Position numbers and translations under genes: made by a program | Shown here: piece by piece, positions 42,885-55,212 of the stretch | Numbering within the stretch: the stretch's first letter is position 1 | Layout of the letters: each line of letters opens with the position of its first letter | The notes under the pieces: generated by a model | Seen by the model: only the letters and a program-made list of their open reading frames with translations | The model's database searches: none | What the model was told of the DNA's origin: nothing | Source: Clarkia xantiana subsp. parviflora | Taxonomy: Eukaryota > Streptophyta > Magnoliopsida > Myrtales > Onagraceae | Reading direction: 5' to 3' | Length of the DNA stretch: 64,000 nt | Assembly (NCBI GenBank): GCA_036873135.1 | Contig: JAPTYO010000011.1 | Coordinates: forward strand, 18,548,747 to 18,612,746

Positions 42885-45800
42885 TCAGAAATGCATCAAA
42901 AGATCAAAAGCTGCATCATTTGTAACCACTGTATAGTCGTAGCCAACACCATTGGCGCGTTCTCGGAACTCATCCATTTCACTACTTGGGATTTGAATGC
43001 CTACCAACACATTTGCACCTAAACCACCCTGTTTACACATTGTAAGCGTTATGGATGACCTATACATTGGCAAAAATATAAGGTATCCTTATTTGAGTAA
43101 GAGAAAAAAACCCAACCTCTCCACGGTAGTGGAACATACTAATGTTCCATCGTGGACTGAAAGCATCCAAGAACTTCATTAGAGCACCAGGCCTTTCTGG
43201 GAATACAAAACGACAAAGAACCTCGTCTTGCAGGTTCAATCTGCTTCCCATCTGAAAGAAACAATAAAAATCTCATTCATCTAGCTAGTCATTCAATTAT
43301 CCAACTCTACATATTCATTACATTATAGTGATGAGGTGTTATATTTCAGACTCCAATAATTTATAATTGTCCAAGAGCTCGAATGCAAGGAATTCTAAAT
43401 GTTGCATATGATATTATATCTTTTATATACTATACTATGGCAAGTAATATTTTGAATCTTACCGCATGCATAAATTTACTTACTAGACAAGCATCATAAG
43501 TTGCAGAAAATACTCAGTTTTAGCATCTCTATATATATACTTATTATCAGAGTAGCATTTCTTTTTTTGCCACAGAAGCGACCAACCAGACCTTTCTGTT
43601 GATATTTCATTATTAGATTTAGACTTTTGAATTTTGCCCAAAAAATATATTGACATTTGAATATTGAAACTTGAAATTATTTAGTAGTGTACCCGCACGT
43701 CAATATTATGACAGTATTTTCTTAACTTTAGGCAGATTAAAAATTTCCTTTTCTTACCCTGTTTAGCATTTGAAGGCTAAACTTTCAACAGTCAAATTGA
43801 CCAATCCAGGAAACATACTTCTGTTGTTGGACTCTTAGAACATTTTTTTTTTATTTCTTTTGACAGAATAGTTGCTCATTTATGGTACAGAGATGTTTTT
43901 GAAAGATCCTGAGCAGGGCATTGCTAACTGAAACTTAAAAGGTAAGCACTTTAAGCAATTAGAAATAATGGATGGAAGTAAATTCTCAATCACGAGGTAT
44001 TCATGATCCAGCCGGGTATTACCAGATATCGGAGATGATCCTTAACCAAGTCATTTTCTGTCAGGTTGTGCGTTGTAAGATGTGAAGCTTCCATCCTCGC
44101 CTGCATTTCTTGAAGTTCTAAAACTGTGTGAAGGCCAACACTGCAAAAAAAGGTATACTCAGTAACGGGAATTATACAAATAATCTTAGAGCTGTTTGTA
44201 TCTATCTTCTTCAATATATATATCTAATTTGATATTCTCATCCACAAAAAGGTTGCATGTTTGAGAATATTCTTGTCTGGCCATTCTACATAGTAGTTCG
44301 TGTGAATGTGATTAAGAACAAATAAATGAGGAATGCATCAAAGAACTGCAAGAAATACATAACCATAAAACCAAAACTTATTGTAGTAGTATCGGAACTT
44401 ATTGTTCTAGTCGTACCTAAACTAATTATAAACTTTCACAAGCATCAAATGAAAATGATAAAACCGAAAAGCATACATCACAGTTAATCATGGATAGATA
44501 AGATTACCTATACAGCACAACAGCCTTCTTATCTGAATTATATCTATATTTGAACTCTGTGATATTCATGGATCCCACCTGCCGATTGAAGTCTTTTAGT
44601 TAGATCAATTCCAATAAAAGAAAAGGAAATCATTTGAAGAACCAAAAGTGGAGGGAAAGGCATACTAGCTGGCAGAACTGCTTGAAACTCCCAGGTGTCT
44701 CAGGCAGTACAGTTGCAAGAACAGCCTCTTGTCTTCTACCGACATTGGCAAGCTCAGTCACGATCCTGAGCTTATCAAAATTCATGTTTGCCCCGCTAGT
44801 TATGGCAACAACATTTACTCCCTTGAGACCATAATACTTGCAATATGCCTCAGCACCAGCAAGAGAAAGGGCACCAGCTGGTTCCAAAATGCTTCTTTTC
44901 TCCTCAAACATGTCCTTAAACACGACAACCAAAATTCATTCCAACTCTTTGAATTAATTCATATCTAAGTAATATCTGTCAGCAATCATATGTAACTGAA
45001 TCCAACTGATGGAGAAATAAAAAAGAACAATGTGAATGAATTTTTTAGCAGTTACCTTTATCGAGGCACATATAGCATCACGTCCGACGAGAACCACACC
45101 ATCTATTAATTCTTTGCACAAGTTAAAAGTTTCTTCACCAACAGATTTAACAGCTACACCATCTGCAAAACCTCCAACCTTGTCTAGCACTACTCGTTCA
45201 CCATGATGCAGTGATAATGCCATAGCATTAGCATCAGAAGGTTCCACCCCTATAATCTTTACCTACAAATACACCAATAATAGAGAGAAAATCACTCATG
45301 AAATCTAAATCGCTCAAACACTAAAAAGATTTTAGATGAGGAAATAGCATGCCAACAAATAGTGCATAATAAACTCCAATAAGCATGGCAGTGACAAGAC
45401 TATGAGCTCAAGTGATGTCGGCAACGAAGAGCTACCAATGGAAGATAAGTATACCAACCTCTGGAGAAACCCGTTTGACATAAGCAGCAATACCAGCAAT
45501 AAGACCGCCACCTCCAACAGGAACAAAAATTGCATGCAGTGGACCTTGCATCTGACTTATAATCTCCTTCCCAATCGTTCCCTGACCTATAATCACATCT
45601 GGGTGATCAAAAGGAGGTATGAATGTTCGACCCTCCTCAACACCTTGCTTCTTAGCATATGACTGTGCTTCATCATAGGAATCCCCCACAAGAACAACAG
45701 TAGCACCAAGCTTTTCAACAGAACGCCACTGTCACACATGACATTGCAAATTCAGTAAAGAAAAAAAATTAAAAAAGAAACAAATAATAATGATTGTGAA

Positions 45801-47228
45801 TTTAAATTTTATGACCTTGATGTCTGGTGTAGTAACAGGCATAACAATCACTGCATCACAACCGAGTTTCTTTGCAGAAAGTGCAACCCCTTGGGCATGA
45901 TTGCCAGCTGAAGAGCATATGACCCCTTTATCCAACTGCTCTCTAGTAAGTTTTGCCATCATATTGTAAGCCCCCCGGAGCTTGAACGAGAAGACCTGTC
46001 ACATCCTCAAATATTCACAATTTGCTTATAATGCATTCCTCACAAGGGAATGAACACCGGTTTTGACTCGAGATATATCACTAGCTAGATGAAAAAATGG
46101 CACGAGTAGTGTTTGACATTAATCAGCTAGAGTAATTATCCGAAACATCTTTAATGGTCTGTTCAGACATCAAACTCCTTTCAATAACAAGGAATCAGTT
46201 TTCAAACTTAACAATACAGGATTTGCAGTTCTAAACTTTGCAGATAAAATCGTTAAAGAACTCAGAAAGTTAGTTATATTTATATTCACAGGTAACTAGA
46301 CATTGCTTTGATTGACTATTACCTCATAGATTAATCAATGAGTAACTAGATTGTAAAAGATTTAACTCAAATCGAAAATACTCGATTGTAAAAGTTCACA
46401 TTTAATATAAAAGTGACTGAAATACAAGTAGCTCATAACCATGTTAAGAAAAGCTCTTATCAGCCTCCTGGCTCCTGCACCCAATTTATATATACAAGTA
46501 TATATGAAAAAAAAAAAAAAAAAGAGCTTGCAAGGACACAACGGCTGATCTTAGGGTTCGGCACAGCCACCTTATCAATTATCGCTTGGTAAGTAAACTC
46601 AATGATTTCAAACCGGAAGCGGAAAGCAGTTATATTTGATCCGAATAGATTCCATATTTCAATTCCATTATGTCGCGCCAGAGTAAGACATTAGCTAATA
46701 TCAGCACTAAAATGAACAATATTCATAACCAAGATGAACCAGAAATAACAGAAAGGAAAAGGATCTTACCGGCTGCAAATCTTCTCTCTTGAGCCAGACA
46801 TTATTACCCCATCTCTCCGACAGATTCGACGCCAGCTGCGTGGGCGTCTCAATGGCCACATCGTAGACCTTGGAGGACAGTATTTTCGTCAAATAGCCCA
46901 TCGCATTGTGGATATCAGTGCCAGAACCACCAGTACGGACCGGTACCGCCCCGAGATAACCGGGCGGGTACTGCAGGGAATCAGGCGAGACCTTCAGGAG
47001 TGGGGCCGGCAGCGACGATGGAGCGGTCGTTGATATCACCGCGGCGTTATCATGAGATGTCAGGGTGGCGCAGGTAAGGTTAGGAGAGATGTTGGCCGTC
47101 CTTTTAGGGACATTAGCGCGTACAATGAGTTTCAATTGGGAGCTACTGAGGGAAGTGGTTGACCTCAAGGAGGCGAGCTTGGAGGGCAAGCGAGGTGAAT
47201 TCGCCGGGGAAAGACAGAGAGCTTCCAT
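42885..47228 (-). CDS. OMR1: Threonine deaminase (threonine dehydratase, biosynthetic), chloroplastic
   Basis: PLP enzyme converting threonine to 2-oxobutanoate and ammonia, first step of isoleucine synthesis in plastids. Nine exons on the minus strand, all with GT/AG borders: 47228-46770, 45995-45816, 45728-45459, 45262-45056, 44914-44666, 44578-44508, 44140-44023, 43251-43117, 43028-42885; 610 residues, close to the ~590 I recall for Arabidopsis. Residues 1 to about 90 are rich in Ser, Pro and Leu with few acidics, as in a transit peptide; MEALCLSP is preferred over the in-frame ATG 25 codons upstream. Exon 2 carries the PLP lysine in [10 protein letters not shown] (residue 158) and SSAGNHAQG; exon 3 the phosphate-binding GGGG (285-288). 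Exons 5-9 encode the two ACT-like regulatory regions, including [14 protein letters not shown] and [10 protein letters not shown], where isoleucine feedback acts in the family. No frame break; expected to be functional. Confidence 0.95.
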
Positions 47229-47517
47229 TGATGGCAAGAGAAAAGGAGGGAGGGAGGGAGGGATGGCGGCTGCGCCGTTGTAATTAGTAAGACAATCTGA
47301 CAAAGAATTATTAGAAAGAAAAAGAAGTATTACAATCGTGATCTTTTAATATGGAGTTCCTTACTGTTCGTGCACAAAAAATAAAAGTAAATTTCATTAG
47401 ACAAAACCTAGTTTCCCATTTTTAAGATTTAGTCAAAAATTAAATTACTATAAAATATCCACGTATTATTAAATTTGTTTCAGATTTGGTCATTTTTCTA
47501 AATTTGATGAGTTTAGT
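47229..47517 (-). promoter_or_regulatory. 5' flank of the threonine deaminase gene
   Basis: It includes a CT-rich leader on the minus strand (inverse of gggagggaggga near 47250) and AT-rich DNA with a possible TATA-like word near 47350. No specific regulatory motif can be assigned. Transposon DNA starts only about 300 bp upstream of the start codon. Confidence 0.45.
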
Positions 47518-47675
47518 TGTTAAAGGTTGGTGTGTTACGGCTACTTGAATATGATATGGACCTTAAACATCACATTGAATATTCATGTTATATTGGTCAT
47601 GTTATGATATCAATTGTATTAGAGCTTTGTGAGTCAATTACAACTAGGGGCTATTATGCAATTATAAAATAGTTG

Positions 47676-47735
<60 letters not shown>

Positions 47736-47870
47736 ATTTAAGAAAGGAAGTTAAGTAATGAATAATATAATGTTAATGGTCTTCTTCTCTGCGTCTCCTC
47801 CGACATTCTTCATCTTCTTCATCTAAAGTTCTTCATCCCAATCTCTTCAATCCATTCTTGTACGTAACAT
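47518..47870 (+). repeat. Copia-type LTR remnant
   Basis: A stretch ending cgtaacat just before a perfect copia primer-binding site. The start could be TGTTAAAGG (47518) or TGTGTTACGG (47531). It contains an (AT)n run at 47677-47730. The other LTR is not in the window, so borders are uncertain. Confidence 0.5.
47677..47730. repeat. (AT)n microsatellite
   Basis: About 27 uninterrupted AT/TA dinucleotides inside the copia-type LTR. Confidence 0.95.
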
Positions 47871-48194
47871 TGGTATCAGAGCATTCGTTCCTAAACTTGA
47901 ATACCGTCGCTCGGGTCGATTCCACCGCTGTCATCGATTTTCCGATTCCGTCGCTGCCGTCAATTTTTCTGATTCTGCCCCAGCTGTCCACCGGTCATTT
48001 TCACCACCGCCGCTGTCTGACGGTCGCAATTGCCACCGCGGTGTCCATTTCTTCTGCCACCCCTGCTCTTTTGTGGACCTCGACGACATTCTCCAATTTA
48101 TATGCCGCTGCAATTTCCGATATGACCAATCTTCACCGCACCGATCAATGTGTCCACTCCAATCAGTGTTGCACGGTCTCTGCAACCACTGCGC
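47871..48194 (+). mobile_element. Copia primer-binding site and leader, cut by a gypsy LTR
   Basis: tggtatcagagc at 47871-47882 is the consensus plant copia primer site. The following C/T-rich 310 bases resemble a leader or gag beginning (open frame 47858-48199) without a recognisable domain. It stops at the gypsy LTR start at 48195, so this copia was interrupted or truncated by the later element. Confidence 0.6.
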
Positions 48195-49166
48195 TGTAAA
48201 CACTCGATTTTGACCCGGACGTAACGTCGTTACACATGACGTGTAATTACCAGATGTGTCACGTCACGAAGTGTTCGAAAATGCTCATGTGCATATTAGC
48301 GTAAATAAATAAATAAATATTTTAAAATATCTCGGATATATTCGAAATATTTAGAAATATATATTTATCTGTAATAGTTATTTATCTGTAAAATAATTAT
48401 CTACAGATATTATCTGTAAGATATTTTATCCGTAATTATTTATCTGTAAGATAATTATCTACAGATATTATCTCATAATATTTATGGATAATTATCTGTA
48501 TATATTTATCCATAAGAATTTATCTGCAAGTTATTTTATATTTAGGAGATTCTATCTGTAATCTAGTATAAATAGGAGTCAAGTTCTATATATAAAACAA
48601 ACAGAAATACACCACAACAATAATAATACAAACTGTCTCGAATCTCGTGCAAAATTTGTCACTTTGTGCTTTACAAAAAAAAAATAAAAATTTGCCGCCT
48701 TCTCTCTCTCTCTCTTCTTTCTTCCTCCTGTCCGTTGTGTCTTCTCCGACCGATGACCTCCCCTCCGTCACGCCGCCGTCGCGTCAGCCAGCTCGTCCAC
48801 CTCCTCACCCGTCTGCTATGCCGCTAGAGTTTGACCGCCTGTCTCCTCTGTTCTTGTCGCTGTCTTCATCGCCAGAGCCGGACCGTAGTTTTCTTTCCTA
48901 CCACACCTTCGCCGACCCGTCCATCAGTCTCCGCCATGCCGCCCAGCCTCGTCTGCCGCCGTTCCCGACGATGCGTGCCGACCCGAGCTCCTCTGCGTCA
49001 CGATTTGCCGCCGCCCTAACTGCCGCAGGTGACCTCCCTCTGGAGCAGGTAAGGCTCCGCTCCGTTCTTTTGTTTGTTTTTATTTTTTTTTATTTTTTTA
49101 ATTTTTTTTACTAATTTTATTTATTTACTGATTTTATTATTATTATTATTATTTTTTTTGTGTTTA

Positions 49167-52100
49167 TCTATATATATAATAAGTTAACAGGAAAGAGAGT
49201 GCTTACCTGAAATATTGCCACGTCAGCATTTTTGAGTATTCTATGTGTGCCACGTCGCCACAGCTATAATAACAGGAGAGAAAGGCTATTCTGGTGGTGC
49301 TCCCATATTAGCACTAGCACTAGCACTAGCAGAATGATTCACGTGTTGCCACATCATCACTTTATTTCACGTGCGATTGAACTTTACCACACACGGCTCA
49401 GTGCTTTACCACACGCGGCTCAGGGACAGGAAGAACCTTCTACACAGCCGTTCCGAAAGACTCCAATTATATTACTAAGAAAAACGCTACCCGTCCCTCT
49501 CCAACACTGCCATTGAATAGCTGCCCGAGAATGAAGCGTCTCTCAAGCTGTGGCAATATCAATGTATGGTTTCTTCTCTATCCCTCACTGAATATGTAAA
49601 AGTTAATACCGATCTCCTCTAGCACAGCCACAAAATTGATTCAATTAAACCCAACCCTAATTCTAGCCGAAAACTCCTAGATTGACGTAAGATTTTGATT
49701 TGAGTATTGGAGATCCGATAAATTGATTAGACGAAAGAGTTGTCGATCTGATGCGCCGGCCTCATCCGACCAAAACTTATCGGGCAAGCAACTGCCGTGC
49801 TGGGGGGTGATTCCGCTTCAGGCGCCACTACATCCAGATTCCAGGCACCTGTAGATTGATTGTCATGACTCTGTAGTTTCTTCCCATGCTTAATCATACA
49901 GGTTATGCAGACTCTTATCTGATTAATTATCCAACGTTTCGTTCCTGTCATGAAGTCTATTCAAAATCCTCCATTTTGCTAATGATAAAGTGCCTTCTGA
50001 TTCTACCTTGGTGTTTTTCTCCAATGAATGACATGATTAATTGGCCTAATTTTCTTATTAATATTATTATTTATAACATAAGTTTATTGCTCGATTGAGA
50101 AAGTAGTTGTAGATTAATATCACACTTGCAGTTCTTTTTTCAGCTTCTTCATATTGAATGCAGAGGAAGAGCCACATTCCACTTATAGTTCTTGAACAAA
50201 CCAAATGAACGGTTCATATGAACTACAAAATAGCTTCAAAAAGGTAAATACAAGGCAAAATTACTGATCCATTAGTTAAATAGACAGACTAATTTGAATT
50301 TTTGACAAAAATGCTGAGTTTGCTAGACCATTGTGGGTTTTTGGCATGAATTCCTATGAATTTGTTGAAAGTGATGATCATGAGGACATGATTGCCTGAA
50401 CCTACATGTATCATTGAGACAGTTGTCAGTTTCATGAAGTTGATAGTATGTGGTGGTGATTACCCCATACCATGGCTTTTTTTTTATTGTTAACTATCCC
50501 AGTTGATTTCATTGCAGACAATATGATACCTCATATAATGGAATTTTTTATGATAGCCAGAGTTTATTATATTTTCTTGAACTCCCATTTATAGACATAG
50601 AAGATGATGTACTTTAACACACTCTGTGATTATTATTATTTGGAGATCGTCATAGTAGCTTCCTTACAGAATTCTTACATGAAGACTGTTTAATTCTTAT
50701 TACAGAAATTCGGAAACCAATTCTTATATGTTGAAGGAGCATCATGAGTTCTTTCATCATCGGTTGCAAAGGTACTTAGTACTTACAGAGCTAAGTGATT
50801 CTGCTTTCAATTATCTTTATCACGAAGCTATGTAATATAACATTACCTCACTGCATGAGACAAGTTAATCTGTAATTACGTTGCCTAGAGCTACTTTCAC
50901 CATTATTTATATTTGTTTATGTCGAATATTGCAGTCTAAGTGTCCAGTTTTGTACTAGCCAAGGGTGGGCGTTTGTGGATGTTAACTATGGTGGAATTAC
51001 ATGTGTGTTTATCAATTTTATGGTTCTACTGTTTATTTTCAATCAGTTGTCTTACATGCTCTGTTTAGTGAAGTCGATCATTGTAGTTTCATGGGAATCA
51101 GTCAATTGCCTTTGGCATCGTAGAAAAGTGCCAAGTGAAGTTCAGTCACTGTGTCACTCTGATCTGGAAGGGTTGATCGCCAATCTGTTGCAGGTAATTG
51201 CTGTCTCAATTGTGTAATCAGTTGATCAAAGCAAGAAGTTTTCCAGTTTTCATAATGGTTTTGAATTGATTTTGCACATTGATTTTGAAAATATTTATGT
51301 AGATATGCTACTCCTAGACGATCAGGTAATTTGCTGAGCTCCTTTACTGTGTAGAATATAATTTGCTTAGATGGATGGTAATGAAAGAATGTTTATTTTA
51401 ACTTCATAATACTGCATTTAATTTTAGGTGAATGATGAGTTAAGACAAGAAATGTCTCACTTTGAGGTAAGAACTGCCCCAGGACCCAAAAAGTACATAA
51501 ATTAATAACTGCAGCTAATAGAATTTCTCTCCTTATTGCAATCTACCACCAAAAAAAAATTGAATAGTTTATGTCACATTTGTGTGTTGTTGCTGATATA
51601 AGACTAATATCTATTTGTTGGACTCTATTTTGCAGATCTTTGAGAAATGATATATCGTCATTGTTAATTAATATGGTTGATGGTACCAAAAGAACTCATC
51701 TCAAAAAGGTATGCAAATCATTTAAGAGTTTTTGTTTTTGTTTTGACAAGGTAACCATTGCCCACCCAATTCTTTTCATTCTTTAAATTTTATTATTATT
51801 GTTATTTGTTTATTTATATATTTATATATTTAGGTGATTGAAGAACTCAGATGGAGCTCTAAGCTAAAACATGAAGGGATTGACAAATCAAATAAGACTC
51901 TCAAGGAGGTTGGTTCCATTAAAATAGAAGAATTAGGTGATAAGAGGTGATTAGTTTTACCGCTGAATATCTACTTTCATACGATAAAGAAATGGAGATA
52001 GTGTGATTGAGATTAAACAATTGTTGTATATTTAAAGCTTATGTTTGAATATAGCTCAAGTTTATAACCTTGCACTTTATTATTTTGTTCTACTGTTTAA

Positions 52101-52472
52101 TTATGTTGTTTGTCCATTTTTATACTAAATGCAGGTTCTGTGGCTATTAGAATATTACGTAGTTAGAAAATTCGTGTATTATTGATTTCTGCAAAATTTT
52201 GTCATTAATTTTGTAGGCTTATCCAGTTAATTGTTGGTTTTTAATTTCGTATACTTGCACAATTTTGACATTTTTATAATATCAAAGTGTATAACTCTTA
52301 TTTTCCATTACGCTTACATTTAACAAGTTTTTAAACTATAAACATGTTAACTTCCATAAAACAGTCTGCAATACACTATTGATGCATAATATATCTAACA
52401 ATTAACTCAATATAATTTCAACATTATATATTTAATAGATCGGCCCGCGCGTAGCGCGGGGTCAGCACCTAG
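49167..52472. mobile_element. Non-autonomous Helitron (3306 bp)
   Basis: The 5' end is TCTATATATATAATAAG at 49167, after an A. The 3' end is CTAG at 52469-52472, before a T. Eleven bases inside the 3' end is the required hairpin, cccgcgc-gta-gcgcggg (52444-52460). Insertion between A and T without target duplication agrees with the mechanism. Joining the flanks restores the host LTR (gtgttta/ttattattag). There is no Rep or helicase frame, so it is non-autonomous. The interior has exon-like segments described separately. Confidence 0.75.
51428..51908 (+). pseudogene. Captured exon series inside the Helitron
   Basis: Three segments with good splice borders follow each other: 51428-51466 (after tttag, before gtaaga; VNDELRQEMSHFE), 51636-51708 (after tgcag, before gtatgc; SLRNDISSLLINMVDG then KRTHLKK) and 51834-51908 (after tttag, before gttggt; VIEELRWSSKLKHEGIDKSN). 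A possible earlier exon ends at 51193 (LEGLIANLLQ, before gtaatt). The first two do not join in frame. The residues suggest a helical, possibly coiled-coil protein; I do not recognise the parent gene. Confidence 0.5.
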
Positions 52473-52560
52473 TTATTATTAGATTAATGTAATTAAGTTG
52501 ATTTTAATTTAGTCATAGGTTAAATAATGCTAATCACATGTTACAACATTGTTTATTTTA

Positions 52561-53093
52561 GAGAAAACAACATAAATGGTCCTCGAACTTCAGACATTTT
52601 CCTATCTATATCCTTGAACTTTAATTTTTTTCTATTGAGGTACTTGAACTCATAAAACTCATTTTATTATAGTTCTGCTGTTAAATTTTATTATTAATTG
52701 TGGTGATAAAGCGCTACTTAGACGAAAAATTGATGACATGGACAAGCTAACATGGCATGTTTAGGGTCACAACATTTTTTTTAAATATATATCAATAACT
52801 AGAAAAATAAATAAATAAATGAATAAATAAATAAATAAAATATAAAAAAAAACAAAAAAAAAACTGAAAGGCACTAAACATAATGTGGCCATAAATAATG
52901 ACATGTCAGCTTGTCCATGTCAATATATTTTGCTTAATCATCATCTAATCACCACAATTAACAGTAAAATTTAACGATGGGACTATAACAGAATAGATTT
53001 GACGAGTTCAAGTACATCAATAGAAAAAAATAAAGTTCAAGGATAGAGATAGAAAAATGAGTAAAGTTCAAGGACCATTTATGTTGTTTTCCC
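52561..53093. mobile_element. MULE-type MITE (533 bp, 9-bp duplication)
   Basis: Ends gagaaaacaacataaatggt and its inverse accatttatgttgttttccc agree over 21 of 22 terminal bases. Direct repeats tttatttta lie at 52552-52560 and 53094-53102. Nine-base duplications are diagnostic for Mutator-like elements. The two halves are largely mirror images (long inverted repeat), with an A-rich centre near 52800-52865. No coding capacity. Confidence 0.88.
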
Positions 53094-53590
53094 TTTATTT
53101 TATGTTATGCTATTAGAATTAATTTGACGTAAATAATCCAAATGTTGACTAATTTAGATTAATTAAACAATAAAATAGTTAATTATGTATATTTCCTCAT
53201 ATTTTGATTATTTTAGATTAGTTAAACGACAAGTAGTTAATTGTGCATTCATCATGTTAGTTCGCGTCATTTAATTATGTATGATGATCTTTAACATTAT
53301 TGGGTTTTATCGTCTTTCATGTGTATAATTAATTCGTAATTGATTAATGATAAAATTGGAAAATTAAGTGAATTGAGTACTTAAAGAGCGTAATTAAAAA
53401 TTATATTTTTAATTCGTAATAGAATCCCCAAACTTGAATTTCTTATCGTAGACCGATTTTATACCTAGGTGTTTAATTCGTTATTCGCTTAGGTGATTTA
53501 AGATTCTAGTTGGCCTTAATTAACTAGTGGCGACTCTTTTCAAAATCAACGTTTTCAAAACGCCGTGGGTTAGATTTAGGTCTGACAATT

Positions 53591-53605
53591 TGGCGACTCT
53601 GCTAT
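53591..53605 (+). promoter_or_regulatory. Primer-binding site of gypsy element
   Basis: tggcgactctgctat lies three bases after the LTR end. TGGCGACTCTGCTGGGG-type sites are common in plant Ty3/gypsy elements; this one diverges after the first 13 bases. Confidence 0.7.
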
Positions 53606-53668
53606 GGAAGTATTTAGAGGGTTCGGGCTCTGTATATTCGCTTATTTGTCATCTCTTAGTTTTATTTA

Positions 53669-54182
53669 GGGTTAAAAGGTCTTTTGGTCCATGATGTTTG
53701 ACCACTTTTGGGTTTTGGTCCATGATGTTTTTTTTGCCTAGTTTTGGTACCATATGTTTGCAGATTTTTCAAGTTTTGGTCCGACCGTTACATTCCGTCC
53801 ATTTTTTTTCCGTTAATTGACATGTGCAAGTCACTTGATCCACCCTAAACTTTCAATTTTGTTCAAATTTGGGAAGAATTGACCCATTGAACTAGATTTA
53901 TGGTGTCAATTCCCCCAAATTTGAACCATACACTTAGTTCAATTCGCCCAATTTGAACTAGGTTTAGGGTGTCAATTCCCCTAAATTTGAACAAAATTGA
54001 AAGTTTAGGGTGGATCACGTGAGTTGCACATGTCAATTAACGGAAAAAATGGACGAAATGTAACGGTCGGACCAAAACTAGAAAAATCTGCAAACATATG
54101 GTACCAATACTAGGAAAAAAAAACATCATGGACCAAAACCCAAAAGTGATCAAACATTATAGACTAAAAGACCTGTTAACCC
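53669..54182. mobile_element. MULE-type MITE (514 bp, 9-bp duplication)
   Basis: Starts gggttaaaaggtcttttggt and ends in the imperfect inverse actaaaagacctgttaaccc. Direct repeats ttttattta are at 53660-53668 and 54183-54191. Inside is a second pair of inverted blocks (aaactttcaattttgttcaa and its inverse). It is related to the element at 1-516 through shared terminal and cacgtga/gtgcaagtca motifs. Confidence 0.88.
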
Positions 54183-54191
54183 TTTTATTTA

Positions 54192-55212
54192 TGTATAACT
54201 TCGTTATTCTAACTTTGGGTTTTTATGTGATAGGTGCGGAATTTTTTTTTACTAACTCATTTTTTCTTTGTCGAAATTGTTCGAACCCGTACACACATCA
54301 CTTTATAATAAATATCCAAAACGCCTCAAACCCAAGGCGAATAGGAACCCCGAAGGTTTAATACGTTACGACCGGAGCGGTAGTTCTGCCGGTACGACTC
54401 GGAAAAACTCACTCGCTCGTGTAGGTCCTGAGATCCCTTTTTAGGGAGAGGAAACCACCTTGTCGGGAACCTATCAGTGGAACCTGCCTTGTAGAACAAA
54501 GTAAAAATACACACCCAAAGCTTCGATCCTGCCACTATGCGTACTTGCGTGTGCTATTTTTTCTAATTGTTCTCGACCCCTAGAGTTTTTCATGTATAGA
54601 ACATGGGTCTAGATGTAATCTTTTATCTTTTGTACAATATGTAATTGTACAACACATATTAATGGAAATTTACGTTTCAAGCATGCATCATATTTTTCCA
54701 AAAAATGTGTCATTCAAATCATCGTTTCTAAAACGCTTTACACACCATTTTCGGTAAGAATGGGAAGAATGAACAATTTCCCTCGTATTACAGCCTTTCC
54801 ATTTCCCAAGGTTTACGTTGACCAGATCCGGACTAGCATGATGGAGGCGGAGCAAGAATATTGGAGAAAACCCGTGAAGAGTGGAGTGCTACAATCGTTC
54901 AACATTGGAAATAGAGACGTCAGAGATAAGTGCTCGCTCCAAAATCCGAACAAGTGGTAAAAAGTGAATCCATTTTGAAAAAAACTTATTGCATTACCTT
55001 CGATTGGATTTGGGGCAAGCACTCGACACACGTTGACCGAGTTTCGCAATTGTGTAAGGTGTCTTGGAAACATATTTTAGTCACAAAACTTTTTTTTTAA
55101 AGATGATGAGATGAATGACACATTACTTTCAAAACGATCATGCATGCTATTTTGTGTTCCATATTCTGAATATCGCATTTTCGCTGCAGGGATTTCTGAC
55201 AAAACCACTAAC
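54192..55212 (+). other. Leader of gypsy element
   Basis: Noncoding; the usual long leader of such elements. It includes a possible splice-like or structured GC-richer part at 54340-54540. Short frames here match nothing I know. Confidence 0.5.

Larger units (their letters stand above)
48195..53587 (+). repeat. Ty3/gypsy 5' LTR interrupted by a Helitron and a MITE
   Basis: Starts TGTAAACACTCG at 48195 and ends GTCTGACA at 53587, directly before a gypsy-type primer site. Own segments are 48195-49166, 52473-52560 and 53094-53587, about 1.55 kb. The 48340-48540 part is built of repeated tatctgtaagataat words; a TATA box is at 48567-48574 (tataaata). The CT-rich 48690-49050 part contains only chance frames. 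The 3' LTR is not in the window in direct orientation. Confidence 0.65.

Noticed and set aside
48647..49114. 155-codon Ser/Pro/Leu-rich frame
   Set aside because: It lies within the U5 part of the gypsy LTR in CT-rich DNA; several frames are open there and no domain is visible.
49232..51786. Short frames in the Helitron as independent genes
   Set aside because: They cross probable splice borders and show no domains; the better reading is captured exons.
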